Source of the DNA: Bradyrhizobium sp. Arg816
Lineage (GTDB): Bacteria; Pseudomonadota; Alphaproteobacteria; Rhizobiales; Xanthobacteraceae
DNA length: 64,000 nucleotides
Assembly: GCF_029989365.1 (NCBI RefSeq)
Contig: NZ_JAPRAQ010000007.1
Coordinates: forward strand, 310,001 to 374,000
Direction: 5' to 3'
Below are positions 7,349 through 16,379 of this stretch, piece by piece. Position 1 is the first letter of the stretch. Every line of letters begins with the position of its first letter. A model generated the notes under the pieces. It saw nothing but the letters and a program-made list of their open reading frames with translations, had not been told where the DNA came from and ran no database searches. The position numbers and the translations under genes are program-made.

Positions 7349-8218
7349 CTAGTCCGTCTCGATCGGCAGCGCCGGATCCCTCGCCCATTCACCCATCGAG
7401 GCGTCGTAGAGCGTCAGCTTGTCGTAGCCGAGCTGCGTCAGCATCAAGAGGTCGATCGTCGCCGAGATGCCGCCGCCGCAATAGCAGATCACATTCTTGT
7501 CGCGCGTAACGCCCTGGGCCGCGAATTTCGCTTCGGCATCGGCAAGACTCGTCAGCGTCTTGTCGGCATTGGCAAGCGTTGCCGCGGGCACGTTGACGCT
7601 GCCGGGCACGCGGCCGGGCCGGCCGTAGCGGCTCGGCTCGAGGCCTTGATGAAATTGCGGCCCGAGCGCGTTGACGATCACGGTCGCGGGATCGCCGATC
7701 CGCGCCTTCACGGTGGTCTTGTCGACGAAGAAGCCCGCGCGCGGCGCGGCCTTGAAGGTGGTCGCGGGATAGCCCTTCGGCGCGCCCGTCTCGACCGGCC
7801 GCCCCTCGTCCTTCCATTTGTCAAACCCGCCGTCGAGGACCTGCGCATCGACGCCGAGCGAGCGCAGCATCCACCAGAACCGTGTCGACCACATCATCGT
7901 GCCGATGCTGTAGAGCACGATGGTCTTGGATGCGTCAGCGCCGTGGCGGCCGAATGCGGCCTCTAGCTGGGGCACGCCAGCCATCATGAAGAGCTGTTGC
8001 GCGGAGGTGTCGGAGAACTCGCCTTGCAGGTCGAGGAAATCCGCGCCGGGGATGTGGCCGGCCGCGAACGTCTTGTCGCCAGGCACCGCGCGATAGGGCA
8101 CGTCGCTGCCCGGCGGCACCGGCTCGTTGTAGGTCGTGCAGTCGTAGAGGCGGAGGTTGGGATTGCCGAGGATGGCGGCGAGCTGCGTGGTGGTGATGAG
8201 GGCGGTTGGCTGGGACAT
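7349..8218 (-). CDS. Tandem-rhodanese sulfurtransferase
   Basis: A 289-residue protein with two rhodanese domains, like thiosulfate or 3-mercaptopyruvate sulfurtransferases. The N-terminal inactive domain holds HIPGADFLDLQGEFSD; the C-terminal domain has the active loop CYCGGGISA with the catalytic Cys at about residue 247, followed by GWARDP-like SMGEWARDPALP. The CGGG-S/A loop fits thiosulfate sulfurtransferase type rather than the CG(S/T)GVTA of mercaptopyruvate enzymes, but substrate is not certain. ATG 8218 is preceded by GGGAGAG; longer in-frame sequence runs into a repeat. No signal peptide, so cytoplasmic. It appears to be monocistronic. Confidence 0.88.
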   Translation of the reverse strand: MSQPTALITTTQLAAILGNPNLRLYDCTTYNEPVPPGSDVPYRAVPGDKTFAAGHIPGADFLDLQGEFSDTSAQQLFMMAGVPQLEAAFGRHGADASKTIVLYSIGTMMWSTRFWWMLRSLGVDAQVLDGGFDKWKDEGRPVETGAPKGYPATTFKAAPRAGFFVDKTTVKARIGDPATVIVNALGPQFHQGLEPSRYGRPGRVPGSVNVPAATLANADKTLTSLADAEAKFAAQGVTRDKNVICYCGGGISATIDLLMLTQLGYDKLTLYDASMGEWARDPALPIETD

Positions 8219-8257
8219 TGCTCTCTCCCAATTTGAGCCTACGCTTCCTGGCACTCT

Positions 8258-8359
8258 GTCATTGCCCGCGAAGGCGGGCAATCCAGTATTCCGGAGGCGG
8301 CAGTGATCGAACCGAGAAGCCGCGGCGTACTGGATGCCCCGCCTCCGCGGGGCATGACG
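8258..8359. repeat. Palindromic repeat (GTCATTGC...GGCATGAC, long variant)
   Basis: Starts GTCATTGCCCGCGAAGGCGGG, contains ATCCAGTATTCCGGAGGCGG and the inverse CGGCGTACTGGATGCCCC, and ends GGGGCATGAC. The architecture (GTCATTGC at one end, ATCCAGT/ACTGGAT inside, ATGAC at the other) parallels the shorter repeats at 33481, 44751 and 54277. It occupies the rhodanese-dihydroorotase gap. Confidence 0.7.
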
Positions 8360-8386
8360 GCGGAGCGAGAAGCGGGACCGCGCCCT

Positions 8387-9721
8387 CTACTGCTTCAGCG
8401 TCTCCAGAAACCGCACCGGCTCGCCCTGCGACGGCGTCACGATCTCGCCCTGCCACATCACGCGGCGGCCGCGGATGAAGGTGCCGACGGGCCAGCCGGT
8501 GACGCGGACGCCATCATAGGGCGTCCAGCCGGCTTTGGACGCGACCCATTTGTTGGTGATGGTCTCGCTGCGCTTCAAGTCGACGACCGTGAAGTCGGCG
8601 TCGTAGCCTGCGGCAATACGGCCCTTGCAGGCCATGTTGTAGAGGCGCGCCGGGCCGGCGCTAGTGAGATCGACGAAGCGCGCCAGCGACAAGCGGCCCG
8701 CATTGACGTGGTCAAGCATGAGCGGCACCAGCGTTTGCACGCCGGTCATGCCGGAGGGCGATGCCGGATAGGTCTTCGACTTCTCTTCCAGCGTATGCGG
8801 GGCATGGTCGGAGCCGAGCACGTCGATGATGCCCTGCTCGATGCCACGCCAGATGCCGGCGCGGTGATCGGCCCCGCGCACCGGCGGGTTCATCTGCGCC
8901 AGGGTGCCGAGCCGCTCGTAGCATTCGGGCGCGACCAGCGTCAGATGATGCGGCGTCGCCTCGCAGGAAGCGACGTCCTTGTGGTCGCGCAGGAACTCGA
9001 TCTCTTCCTTGGTCGAGATGTGCAGCACGTGGATGCGCTTGCCGGTCTCGTGCGCGAGCTTGACCAGCCGCTGCGTCGCCATCAGCGCGGCGGTCTCGTC
9101 GCGCCAGACCGGATGCGAACGCGGGTCACCCTCGATGCGCAGCGACTTGCGATCGTTGAGGCGGTATTCGTCTTCGGCGTGGAAGGCGGCGCGGCGGCGG
9201 ATCACCTGGAAGATGCGGCGCAGGCTCTCGTCGTCCTCCACCAGCAGCGCGCCGGTCGACGAGCCGATGAACACCTTGACGCCCGCGCAGCCGGGCGCGC
9301 GCTCCAGCACCGGCAGATCCTGCACGTTCTCGCGGGTGCCGCCGATGAAGAAGGCGAAATCGCAATGCATGCGATGATGGGCACGCTTCACCTTGTCGGT
9401 GAAGGTGGCCTCCGTCACGGTCAATGGAGATGTGTTCGGCATCTCGAACACGGCGGTGACGCCGCCCATCACAGCGCTGCGCGACCCCGTCTCGAGGTCT
9501 TCCTTCTGCTCCAGCCCGGGCTCGCGGAAATGCACCTGGGTGTCCATCACGCCGGGCAGGATGTGGAGGCCCTTGCAGTCGATCATTTCAGCAGCGGAGG
9601 CCTGCGACAGCGGGCCCAGCTCCGCGATGCGGCCGTTGGTGATGCCGATATCGCGAACACCCTCGCCGTCCTGGTTGACGACGGTGCCGCCTTTGAGGAT
9701 CACATCGAAGCGCTGAGTCAT
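8387..9721 (-). CDS. pyrC: Dihydroorotase-type amidohydrolase
   Basis: A 444-residue class I dihydroorotase/cyclic amidohydrolase. Such enzymes close carbamoyl-aspartate to dihydroorotate in pyrimidine synthesis. Visible motifs: DTQVHFREPG (60-69), EMPNTSPLT, GVKVFIGSSTG, HVLHIST, EATPHHLTL, NPPVR and GSDHAPHT. The usual metal-binding HxH near the N-terminus reads Gln62-Val-His64, so one ligand is replaced, while the later His and Asp ligands remain. It may be an active variant, an inactive scaffold-type homologue, or an amidohydrolase of another specificity such as allantoinase. No pyrB is adjacent. It is convergent with nothing and divergent from ygfZ, about 100 bp away. Confidence 0.85.
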   Translation of the reverse strand: MTQRFDVILKGGTVVNQDGEGVRDIGITNGRIAELGPLSQASAAEMIDCKGLHILPGVMDTQVHFREPGLEQKEDLETGSRSAVMGGVTAVFEMPNTSPLTVTEATFTDKVKRAHHRMHCDFAFFIGGTRENVQDLPVLERAPGCAGVKVFIGSSTGALLVEDDESLRRIFQVIRRRAAFHAEDEYRLNDRKSLRIEGDPRSHPVWRDETAALMATQRLVKLAHETGKRIHVLHISTKEEIEFLRDHKDVASCEATPHHLTLVAPECYERLGTLAQMNPPVRGADHRAGIWRGIEQGIIDVLGSDHAPHTLEEKSKTYPASPSGMTGVQTLVPLMLDHVNAGRLSLARFVDLTSAGPARLYNMACKGRIAAGYDADFTVVDLKRSETITNKWVASKAGWTPYDGVRVTGWPVGTFIRGRRVMWQGEIVTPSQGEPVRFLETLKQ

Positions 9722-9822
9722 GGCTGAAGGCCTCTCTCATCCCCAAGCGCGGGGCTTGAGGTCTTGTCGTTTATGCCTTGCGGGCTTACGTTCCGGAGCA
9801 ACATGTCGCAAGAGATTTTCAC

Positions 9823-10698
9823 ATGAAATCAGCGTTTCTTCCCGACCGGAGCGTGGTCAAGGTCGCGGGTGAGGACGCGCGCAACTTCCTCAACGGCCTG
9901 ATCACGACCGATCTCGACAGGCTGAAGCCGGGCCTGGGGCGATTCGGTGCGCTGCTGACGCCGCAGGGCAAGATCATCGTGGATTTCCTGATCACCGAGG
10001 TGCCGGCAGGCCATGGCGGCGGGTTCCTGATCGACTGTCCGAAGGCGCTGGCCGAGGGCCTCGCCACCAAGCTGAAATTCTACAAGCTGCGCGCCAAGGT
10101 CACGGTGGAAAACCTTGACCTCGGTGTGCTCGCGGCCTGGGACGGCCAGCTTGCGGCGCAGCCGGACCTTGCCTTCGCCGATCCGCGCAATGATGCGCTC
10201 GGCACTCGCATCCTGATCCCCGAAGATCTCAAGCAGAAGCTGTCCGATCTCATCGGCGCCGAGCTGGTCGACGCCGATGACTATGAGGCGCACCGCATCG
10301 CGCTCGGCGTGCCGCGCGGCGGGCTCGATTTCATGTACAGCGATGCGTTCCCGCACGAGACCAACATGGACCGCCTTGCCGGCGTCGATTTCGACAAGGG
10401 CTGCTATGTCGGCCAGGAGGTCGTCTCGCGCATGCAGCATCGCGGCACCGCGCGCACCCGCAGCGTCAAGGTGCTGCTCGATGACCTCTCGCCGGAGGCC
10501 GGCGTCAGTGTTATGGCGGGTGACAAGCCGGTCGGCACGATGGGCTCGTCCGCGCAAGGCAAAGGCATCGCGCTGGTGCGTATCGACCGCGTTGCGGACG
10601 CGCTCGATGCCGGCCAGCGGCTCACCGCCGGCGGCCTCGCCGTGAGGCTCGCCGAACCCGACGTCGTCCGCATTCCCCTGAAGCAGCCCATCGCATGA
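9823..10698 (+). CDS. ygfZ: Folate-binding YgfZ/IBA57-like protein
   Basis: A 291-residue protein of the GcvT-like YgfZ/IBA57 family, which helps build or maintain certain Fe-S clusters with the help of tetrahydrofolate. The signature KGCYVGQEVVSR (about residues 199-210) is complete, with the conserved Cys. N-terminal GEDARNFLNGLITTD and the segment GALLTPQGKIIVDF also fit. I chose ATG 9823; a possible TTG at 9778 would add 15 residues that do not fit the family. Its last bases overlap the start of tag by 4 bp (ATGA), so the two are translationally coupled, and the HD hydrolase overlaps tag in the same manner. Confidence 0.92.
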   Translation: MKSAFLPDRSVVKVAGEDARNFLNGLITTDLDRLKPGLGRFGALLTPQGKIIVDFLITEVPAGHGGGFLIDCPKALAEGLATKLKFYKLRAKVTVENLDLGVLAAWDGQLAAQPDLAFADPRNDALGTRILIPEDLKQKLSDLIGAELVDADDYEAHRIALGVPRGGLDFMYSDAFPHETNMDRLAGVDFDKGCYVGQEVVSRMQHRGTARTRSVKVLLDDLSPEAGVSVMAGDKPVGTMGSSAQGKGIALVRIDRVADALDAGQRLTAGGLAVRLAEPDVVRIPLKQPIA

Positions 10699-11321
10699 GC
10701 CGAGCCCCCCGCCTGCATCCCGACGGAAAGACCCGCTGCCCCTGGCCCGGCGAAGACCCGCTCTATGTCGCCTATCACGACACCGAATGGGGCGTGCCGG
10801 AATATGACGACCGTGCGCTCTATGAAAAGCTGATTCTCGATGGCTTCCAGGCCGGCCTTTCCTGGATCACGATCCTGCGCAAGCGGGACAATTTCCGCAA
10901 AGCCTTCGATGATTTTCAGCCGGAGAAGATTGCCCGCTACAACGACAAGAAGGTGCACGCGCTGATGAACGATGCCGGCATCGTGCGCAACCGCGCCAAG
11001 ATCGACGGCGCGATCCTGAGTGCGAAATCGTATCTTGACATCATGGAGAAGGGCCCGGGCTTCTCGAAGCTGTTGTGGGACTTCATGGGCGGACAGCCCA
11101 AGGTCAACAATTTCAAGACCACCGCGAGCGTGCCGGCCTCGACGCCGCTGTCGATGCAGATCTCCAAGGAACTGTCCTCGCGCGGTTTCAAATTTGTCGG
11201 CCCGACCATCGTCTACGCCTTCATGGAGGCGACCGGCATGGTCAACGACCATCTCGTCGACTGCCATTGTCACGCGAGCTGCGGCAAGACGCAGCGCAAG
11301 CCGCGCCTCAAGGCCAAATGA
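10695..11321 (+). CDS. tag: DNA-3-methyladenine glycosylase I
   Basis: A 208-residue DNA repair enzyme that removes 3-methyladenine. The zinc site of the Tag family is visible: Cys15 (TRCPW), His28 (AYHDTEWG), His186 and Cys190 (NDHLVDC). The core DGFQAGLSWITILRKRDNF and NDAGIVRNRAKI segments are typical; the catalytic-pocket Glu and Trp lie in HDTEWG and LSWITIL. The gene overlaps ygfZ upstream and the HD-domain gene downstream by 4 bp each, which shows a tight three-gene operon. No Ada or SOS box was recognised. Confidence 0.95.
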   Translation: MSRAPRLHPDGKTRCPWPGEDPLYVAYHDTEWGVPEYDDRALYEKLILDGFQAGLSWITILRKRDNFRKAFDDFQPEKIARYNDKKVHALMNDAGIVRNRAKIDGAILSAKSYLDIMEKGPGFSKLLWDFMGGQPKVNNFKTTASVPASTPLSMQISKELSSRGFKFVGPTIVYAFMEATGMVNDHLVDCHCHASCGKTQRKPRLKAK

Positions 11322-11932
11322 CCGCGAAGAAAACGGCACGCGACGTGGCATCCCGCGCCTGGCAGCGCATGCTGTCGGGCCGGCGGCTCGATCTGCTCGA
11401 TCCCTCTCCGCTCGATGTCGAGATCGCCGACATCGCCCATGGGCTGGCGCGCGTGGCGCGCTGGAACGGGCAGACCACCGGCGCGCACATCTTCTCGGTC
11501 GCGCAGCACACGCTTCTGGTGGAGACCGTGATGCGGCACGAGATGCCGCGCGTCGACGAGCGCATGCGGCTGGCCGCGCTGCTGCACGATGCGCCGGAAT
11601 ACGTGATCGGCGACATGATCTCACCCTTCAAAGCCGTGCTCGACGGCCACTACAAGGCGGTGGAGAAGCGCCTGCTCGGTGCCATCCACATCCGCTTCGG
11701 CCTGCCGCCGGCGCTGCCCGAGGAGATTACGCAAGCCATCAAGGCCGCCGATCGCGGTGCGGCATATCTGGAGGCAACCGAGCTCGCCGGCTTCAGCGAA
11801 ACCGAGGCGAAGCGCCTGTTCGGCAGGGACCCCGGCCTCTCCGACAGCGTCCGCCGCGACTACCTCACGCCCTGGACCGCGGCGCGGGCCGAGAAGCAGT
11901 TTCTGGAGCGGTTCAACGCGGTGTTCGCGTAG
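11318..11932 (+). CDS. HD-domain hydrolase (YfbR-like)
   Basis: A 204-residue HD-superfamily protein. The metal-binding pattern is seen in FSVAQHTLLVE, AALLHDAPEYVIGD and the later ADRGAAYLEA. Proteins of this type, such as E. coli YfbR, are nucleotide phosphohydrolases, but the substrate here is not shown by sequence. The ATG overlaps the tag stop codon (ATGA), so it is the third gene of the ygfZ-tag operon. The DNA-repair and Fe-S context does not settle its role. A palindromic repeat follows the stop codon at once. Confidence 0.85.
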   Translation: MTAKKTARDVASRAWQRMLSGRRLDLLDPSPLDVEIADIAHGLARVARWNGQTTGAHIFSVAQHTLLVETVMRHEMPRVDERMRLAALLHDAPEYVIGDMISPFKAVLDGHYKAVEKRLLGAIHIRFGLPPALPEEITQAIKAADRGAAYLEATELAGFSETEAKRLFGRDPGLSDSVRRDYLTPWTAARAEKQFLERFNAVFA

Positions 11933-11943
11933 CATCATCCCTT

Positions 11944-12074
11944 CGTAGGGTGGGCAAAGCGACTTGTCCGCCGTAGCTCGTAGAGCGAAGGTGGAAGCGT
12001 GCCCACCAAACTAGCCGAGACGTGCGCGGTGCGAAACGGTGGGCACGGCGCGATGCGCCTTTGCCCACCCTACG
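11944..12074. repeat. Dispersed palindromic repeat, GTAGGGTGGGCAAAG family, copy 2 of 4
   Basis: Begins CGTAGGGTGGGCAAAGCG and ends TTTGCCCACCCTACG, with internal GTGCCCACC and GGTGGGCAC. The middle is about 35 bp longer than in the other copies. Confidence 0.85.
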
Positions 12075-12109
12075 AGCGCTCGCTATAATTGCCGCCAAAA
12101 AGGTCCGCC

Positions 12110-12616
12110 ATGATCCACGTCTGTTCCCTCGCCGCCCTTCCCGAAACCGTCCGCCTCACCAGGGCCAGCCATGTGCTGACCGTCATGGCCAATGTCGAGC
12201 AGGTGGCACGTCCGGTGTCGGTGCTGCCGGCCAATCATCTCAAGGTGTCGATGGACGACATCACCGAGGAGATGGACGGGTTTGTCGCGCCTTCCGAGGC
12301 GCACATCGACCAGGTGCTGAATTTCGTGCGCGGCTGGGACCGAAGCGCGCCGCTGGTGGTGCATTGCTATGCCGGCATTAGCCGCTCCACTGCGAGCGCG
12401 TTCGCGGCCGTCTGCGCCCTCAATCCGGATCGCGACGAGATCGAGATCGCCAGGAAGATTCGCGCGGCTTCCCCGATCGCCTCGCCGAACCGCCGCATCG
12501 TCGGCCTCGCCGATCGCGCGCTCGGGCGCAACGGCCGCATGCTGCGCGCGCTCGACGAGATGGGCCCGGGCGCCATGATGGTCGAAGGCCGCCCCTTCGT
12601 GATCGAGCTCGAATGA
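12110..12616 (+). CDS. Dual-specificity/tyrosine phosphatase-like protein
   Basis: A 168-residue protein with the Cys-based phosphatase loop HCYAGISRST, matching HCX5R followed by S/T. A candidate general-acid Asp lies in the upstream acidic segment (SMDDITEEMDG). Proteins of this small group are often annotated as tyrosine phosphatases; protein or nucleotide substrates are both possible. ATG 12110 follows a repeat by about 35 bp. Nineteen bases separate it from the regulator gene at 12636, so the two are probably co-transcribed, which is a curious pairing with an NAD-type regulator. Confidence 0.82.
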   Translation: MIHVCSLAALPETVRLTRASHVLTVMANVEQVARPVSVLPANHLKVSMDDITEEMDGFVAPSEAHIDQVLNFVRGWDRSAPLVVHCYAGISRSTASAFAAVCALNPDRDEIEIARKIRAASPIASPNRRIVGLADRALGRNGRMLRALDEMGPGAMMVEGRPFVIELE

Positions 12617-12635
12617 CAACTGCGACATCAGCCGC

Positions 12636-13604
12636 ATGAGCGACACGCAGCTGACGCCGATCGAGATCGGCCTGACCGCGGCGATCGTCGCGATCGAGGA
12701 CCATGAGCCGCTGATCCTCACCGCACGCGGCGGCGACGGATTAGGCGGCCTGCCGTTCGGGACGTTCGATGCGCTGAGCCATCGCACCTTCGAGATCGGC
12801 CTGCGCGCCTGGGTCGAGGCGCAGGCGGGCTTGCGGCTCGGCTATGTCGAGCAGCTCTACACCTTCGGCGATCGCGGCCGTCATGCGGAGGCCGGCGACA
12901 CCGGTGCGCATATGGTGTCGATCGGCTATCTCGCGCTGACGCGCGCGGTGGGCGGCGAGCTCGCAGCGACCGGCGCGAGCTTCGAACCGTGGTATCGCTT
13001 CCTCCCTTGGGAAGACTGGCGCGAGGAGCCGCCCGCGATCATCGCTCGTGACATCATTCCGGCGCTGACGCTATGGGCCGAGGAGGAGACGCCGGAGACC
13101 ACACGCGCGCTGCCGCGCCGGGATCGCGTGCGGTTCTATTTCGGTCTCGACGGCGCGCCCTGGGACGAGGAGCGCGTGCTCGACCGCTACGAGCTCTTGT
13201 ACGAGGCCGGGCTGATCGAGGAGGCGCGGCGCGACGGCCGTCCTGCGGCATTGGCGCGCAAGGAGCTTCCCGCGCTCGGCACCTCCATGCGATTCGATCA
13301 CCGCCGGATTCTCGCGACAGCGATCGCGCGGCTGCGTGCAAAACTGAAGTATCGTCCTGTGGTGTTTGAACTTTTGCCCGCCGAGTTCACACTCACTGAA
13401 TTGCAGTACACGGTGGAGGCGATCTCCGGCCGGCACCTGCACAAGCAAAATTTCCGCCGCCTGGTCGAAACCGAAGCCCTGGTCGAACCGACCGGGGTGA
13501 TGTCGACACAGACCGGTGGACGGCCGGCGGCGCTCTACCGCTTCCGCCGCGACGTGCTCCAGGAACGACCCGCGCCGGGCTTGCGCGTACGCTCCCGGCG
13601 CTAG
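12636..13604 (+). CDS. nadQ: Nudix-related transcriptional regulator (COG4111, NadQ/NrtR type)
   Basis: A 322-residue protein with an N-terminal Nudix-like fold (about 1-160) and a C-terminal winged helix (about 235-305: LPAEFTLTELQYTVEAISG, HLHKQNFRRLVE). The Nudix box is degenerate: around LPFGTFDALSHR and LRAWVEAQAGL the catalytic REUXEE glutamates are not preserved, as in ligand-sensing Nudix regulators such as NrtR. From memory, COG4111 proteins in Rhizobiales were named NadQ and proposed to repress nadABC. That operon is in this window at 28.1 kb with a palindrome in front of it. The link to that operator is inference. It follows the phosphatase gene by 19 bp. Confidence 0.72.
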   Translation: MSDTQLTPIEIGLTAAIVAIEDHEPLILTARGGDGLGGLPFGTFDALSHRTFEIGLRAWVEAQAGLRLGYVEQLYTFGDRGRHAEAGDTGAHMVSIGYLALTRAVGGELAATGASFEPWYRFLPWEDWREEPPAIIARDIIPALTLWAEEETPETTRALPRRDRVRFYFGLDGAPWDEERVLDRYELLYEAGLIEEARRDGRPAALARKELPALGTSMRFDHRRILATAIARLRAKLKYRPVVFELLPAEFTLTELQYTVEAISGRHLHKQNFRRLVETEALVEPTGVMSTQTGGRPAALYRFRRDVLQERPAPGLRVRSRR

Positions 13605-13655
13605 ATCCTAGGATTTGCGTGACCGGCCCCTGCCCGCCGGTTGCCTGGAGGCTTC

Positions 13656-16376
13656 ATGTTCGACGGCCCGTTTGACGTCTTTGCGCTGATCATTGCGATC
13701 ATCGCTGTCCTGATCGCGATCAAGGCCTCCAGCCAGGCGGCCGAGCTGCGCCGCCGGCTGGCCTCGCTCGAAGAGATGTTTTACGCGCAGCGGCAGGTGC
13801 AGCCGCCGCCGCTGATGCCCGCGCAGGTGCAGCCCGAAGCGCCCGCGACGATGGCCGCCGAGCCGCCGCCGCTCGCGCCCGAAGCCGAGGTAGCGCCGCC
13901 TCCGCTCGTCACCGAAGAAGCTTCACCGCCGCCGCTCGCAGCGAACACCGTGGCCGATACGCCGCCGCCCCTGCCCGCGCCGGCACCTGATATTAGAGAG
14001 CCTGGCTTCGAGGAGCGGCTTGGCACGCGCTGGGTGGTCTGGATCGGCGGCCTTGCGCTCGCGCTCGGCGGCTTCTTCATGGTGCGCTATTCGATCGAAG
14101 CGGGCCTCGTCGGCCCCGGCGTGCGCGTGTTCCTCGGCGGGCTGTTCGCAACCGCGCTGCTGGGCGCCGGCGAATGGTCGCGGCGCAAGGAGAGCATCTC
14201 CAACATCGCAGCGCTGCCGATCGCCAACATCCCCGCGATCCTCACCGCGGCCGGAACGGCGGTGGCGTTCGCGACCATCTACGCAGCCTATGCGCTCTAT
14301 GGCTTCCTCGTGCCCGCCACCGCTTTCGTGCTGCTCGGCATCGTTGCGATGGGCACGCTCGCCGCGGCACTGTTGCATGGGCCCGCACTCGCGGGCCTCG
14401 GCGTGGTCGGCGCGTTCGTGACGCCGATCCTCGTCTCCAGCGGCAAGCCGGATTATTGGGCGCTCTATATCTATCTTGCGATCGTCACCGCCGCGAGCTT
14501 CGGCCTCGCGCGCATCCGGCTGTGGCGCTGGCTGGCGGTCACGACCATCGCCTTCGCCGTACTCTGGATCTTCCCGGGGCTCGACACCAGCGAGCTGCAG
14601 GTCGCGCCGCACGCCTTCCATGTCATCGCGGGCTTCGTGCTCGCCGCCCTCCTCGTCGTCTGCGGCTTCATGTTCGGTCCGACATTCGAGGATGGTGAGA
14701 TCGAGCCGGTGTCGTCGAGCTCGCTTGGCGCCTATCTGTTCGGCGCGATGCTGATCGTGCTGTCGAGCGCGCATGCGGACCTTGCGCTGATCGCCTTCAC
14801 GCTTCTCGTCGGTGCGACGCTATTCGTCGCATGGCGCGCGCCGGCGGCAACGGGCGCGCTGGGCGCGGCCGCAGCGACCGTCTTCATCGTGTTCGCCGAA
14901 TGGGCGGTGCGCGCCAATCCTGATATGCTGGTGCTGCCGGGCGGCCCGATGCCCGGCGTTGGACCGGTCGCCACCGACAGCTCGGTGACGCTGCATCTGG
15001 TGATGGCCGCAATCTTCGCTGCCGGCTTCGGCATCGCAGGCTTTCTCGCGCAGGGTCGCTCGAACTCGGCGGTCATTCCGGTGGTGTGGTCGGCGGCAGC
15101 CGTTGCGACGCCGATCGCGATCCTCGTTGCGCTCTACGCGCGCATTGCCCATCTCGACCGCTCGATCCCGTTTGCGATCCTCGCGGTGCTGCTCGCCGCC
15201 GCCTTTGGCGCTGCGACCGAAGCGCTGGCGCGCCGCGAAGATCGGCCGGGCGCTGCGACCTCCGTCGCGCTGTTCGCGACCGGCACGCTCGGCGCGCTGG
15301 CGCTGGCGCTGACCTTCGCCCTCGAAAAGGGCTGGCTCACCATCGCGCTGGCGCTGATGTCGCTCGGCACGGCCTGGATCTCGCTGCAGCGTCCGATCCC
15401 GGTCCTGCGCCGGCTCGCCGCCATCTTTGCCGCGATCGTTACCGCGCGCATCGGTTATGATCCGCGCATCGTCGGCGATGCCGTCGGCACCACGCCGATC
15501 TTCAACTGGCTGTTGTGGGGCTACGGCCTGCCGGCGGCCTCGTTCTGGGGCGCGAGCATCTTCCTGCGCCGCCGCGGCGACGATGCGCCGCTGCGCATCG
15601 TGGAGACCGCGGCGATCCTGTTCACCGCGCTGCTGGCCTTCATGGAGATCCGGCATCTTGCCACCGGCGGGCGCATGACGTCGCCGCCCTCGCTGCTCGA
15701 ATTTGCCCTGCAAGTCTGCGTCGCGCTCGCCATGGCGATCGGGCTGGAGCGGCTGCGGCTGAGGAGCCACAGCATCGTTCACAACGTCGGCGCCATCGCG
15801 CTCACCGCGATCGCCGGGCTCATCAGCGTCTTCGGCCTGCTGATCCTGGAGAATCCGTGGCTGCTCTCCAGCGTCGATGTCGGCGGTCTCGTCTTCAACC
15901 TGTTGCTGCTCGGCTACGCTCTCCCGGCGGTGCTGATGCTGCTGCTGTCCTATGCTGTGGCCGGACATCGCCCAGTCGCCTATGCGAACACGATTGCCGG
16001 CGGTGCGCTGGTGTTCGCGCTGACCTATGTGACGCTGGAGATCCGCCGCTTCTATCACGGCCCGGTCCTGCTCTACGGCGCCACCACGGGCGCGGAGCAA
16101 TACACCTATTCGATCGGCTGGCTCGCCTTCGGCGTGGTGCTGCTCGGCGTCGGCATTCTCGTCAACTCCGAGCGGGCACGGCTGGCGTCGGCCGCGGTGA
16201 TCGCGCTGACGATCCTGAAGGCCTTCGTGATCGACATGTCGACGCTGACAGGCGTCTACCGCGCGCTGTCGTTCATGTGCCTCGGCATCGTGCTGGTCGC
16301 GATCGGCTGGCTCTACCAGCGCATCCTGTTCCGGCGGCAGGTCGCACCGCCGCCGGCTCCGCAGGCGAGCACTTGA
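13656..16376 (+). CDS. DUF2339 polytopic membrane protein
   Basis: A 906-residue inner-membrane protein. A first hydrophobic helix (FALIIAIIAVLIAIKASS) is followed by a short coiled segment and then a proline/alanine-rich linker (about 50-120, repeated PPPL units). From about residue 130 there are more than 20 predicted membrane helices, the DUF2339 region, ending in a proline-rich tail. Its function is unknown. ATG 13656 is preceded by GGAGG. The stop lies 3 bp from the end of the convergent chemoreceptor gene, so there is no room for a terminator between them. Confidence 0.85.
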   Translation: MFDGPFDVFALIIAIIAVLIAIKASSQAAELRRRLASLEEMFYAQRQVQPPPLMPAQVQPEAPATMAAEPPPLAPEAEVAPPPLVTEEASPPPLAANTVADTPPPLPAPAPDIREPGFEERLGTRWVVWIGGLALALGGFFMVRYSIEAGLVGPGVRVFLGGLFATALLGAGEWSRRKESISNIAALPIANIPAILTAAGTAVAFATIYAAYALYGFLVPATAFVLLGIVAMGTLAAALLHGPALAGLGVVGAFVTPILVSSGKPDYWALYIYLAIVTAASFGLARIRLWRWLAVTTIAFAVLWIFPGLDTSELQVAPHAFHVIAGFVLAALLVVCGFMFGPTFEDGEIEPVSSSSLGAYLFGAMLIVLSSAHADLALIAFTLLVGATLFVAWRAPAATGALGAAAATVFIVFAEWAVRANPDMLVLPGGPMPGVGPVATDSSVTLHLVMAAIFAAGFGIAGFLAQGRSNSAVIPVVWSAAAVATPIAILVALYARIAHLDRSIPFAILAVLLAAAFGAATEALARREDRPGAATSVALFATGTLGALALALTFALEKGWLTIALALMSLGTAWISLQRPIPVLRRLAAIFAAIVTARIGYDPRIVGDAVGTTPIFNWLLWGYGLPAASFWGASIFLRRRGDDAPLRIVETAAILFTALLAFMEIRHLATGGRMTSPPSLLEFALQVCVALAMAIGLERLRLRSHSIVHNVGAIALTAIAGLISVFGLLILENPWLLSSVDVGGLVFNLLLLGYALPAVLMLLLSYAVAGHRPVAYANTIAGGALVFALTYVTLEIRRFYHGPVLLYGATTGAEQYTYSIGWLAFGVVLLGVGILVNSERARLASAAVIALTILKAFVIDMSTLTGVYRALSFMCLGIVLVAIGWLYQRILFRRQVAPPPAPQAST

Positions 16377-16379
16377 GGA

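Noticed and set aside
11944..12074. The structured repeats as riboswitches or small RNA genes
   Set aside because: The same arms occur at four unrelated loci with different centres and no consistent position relative to downstream genes, which fits a repeat element better.
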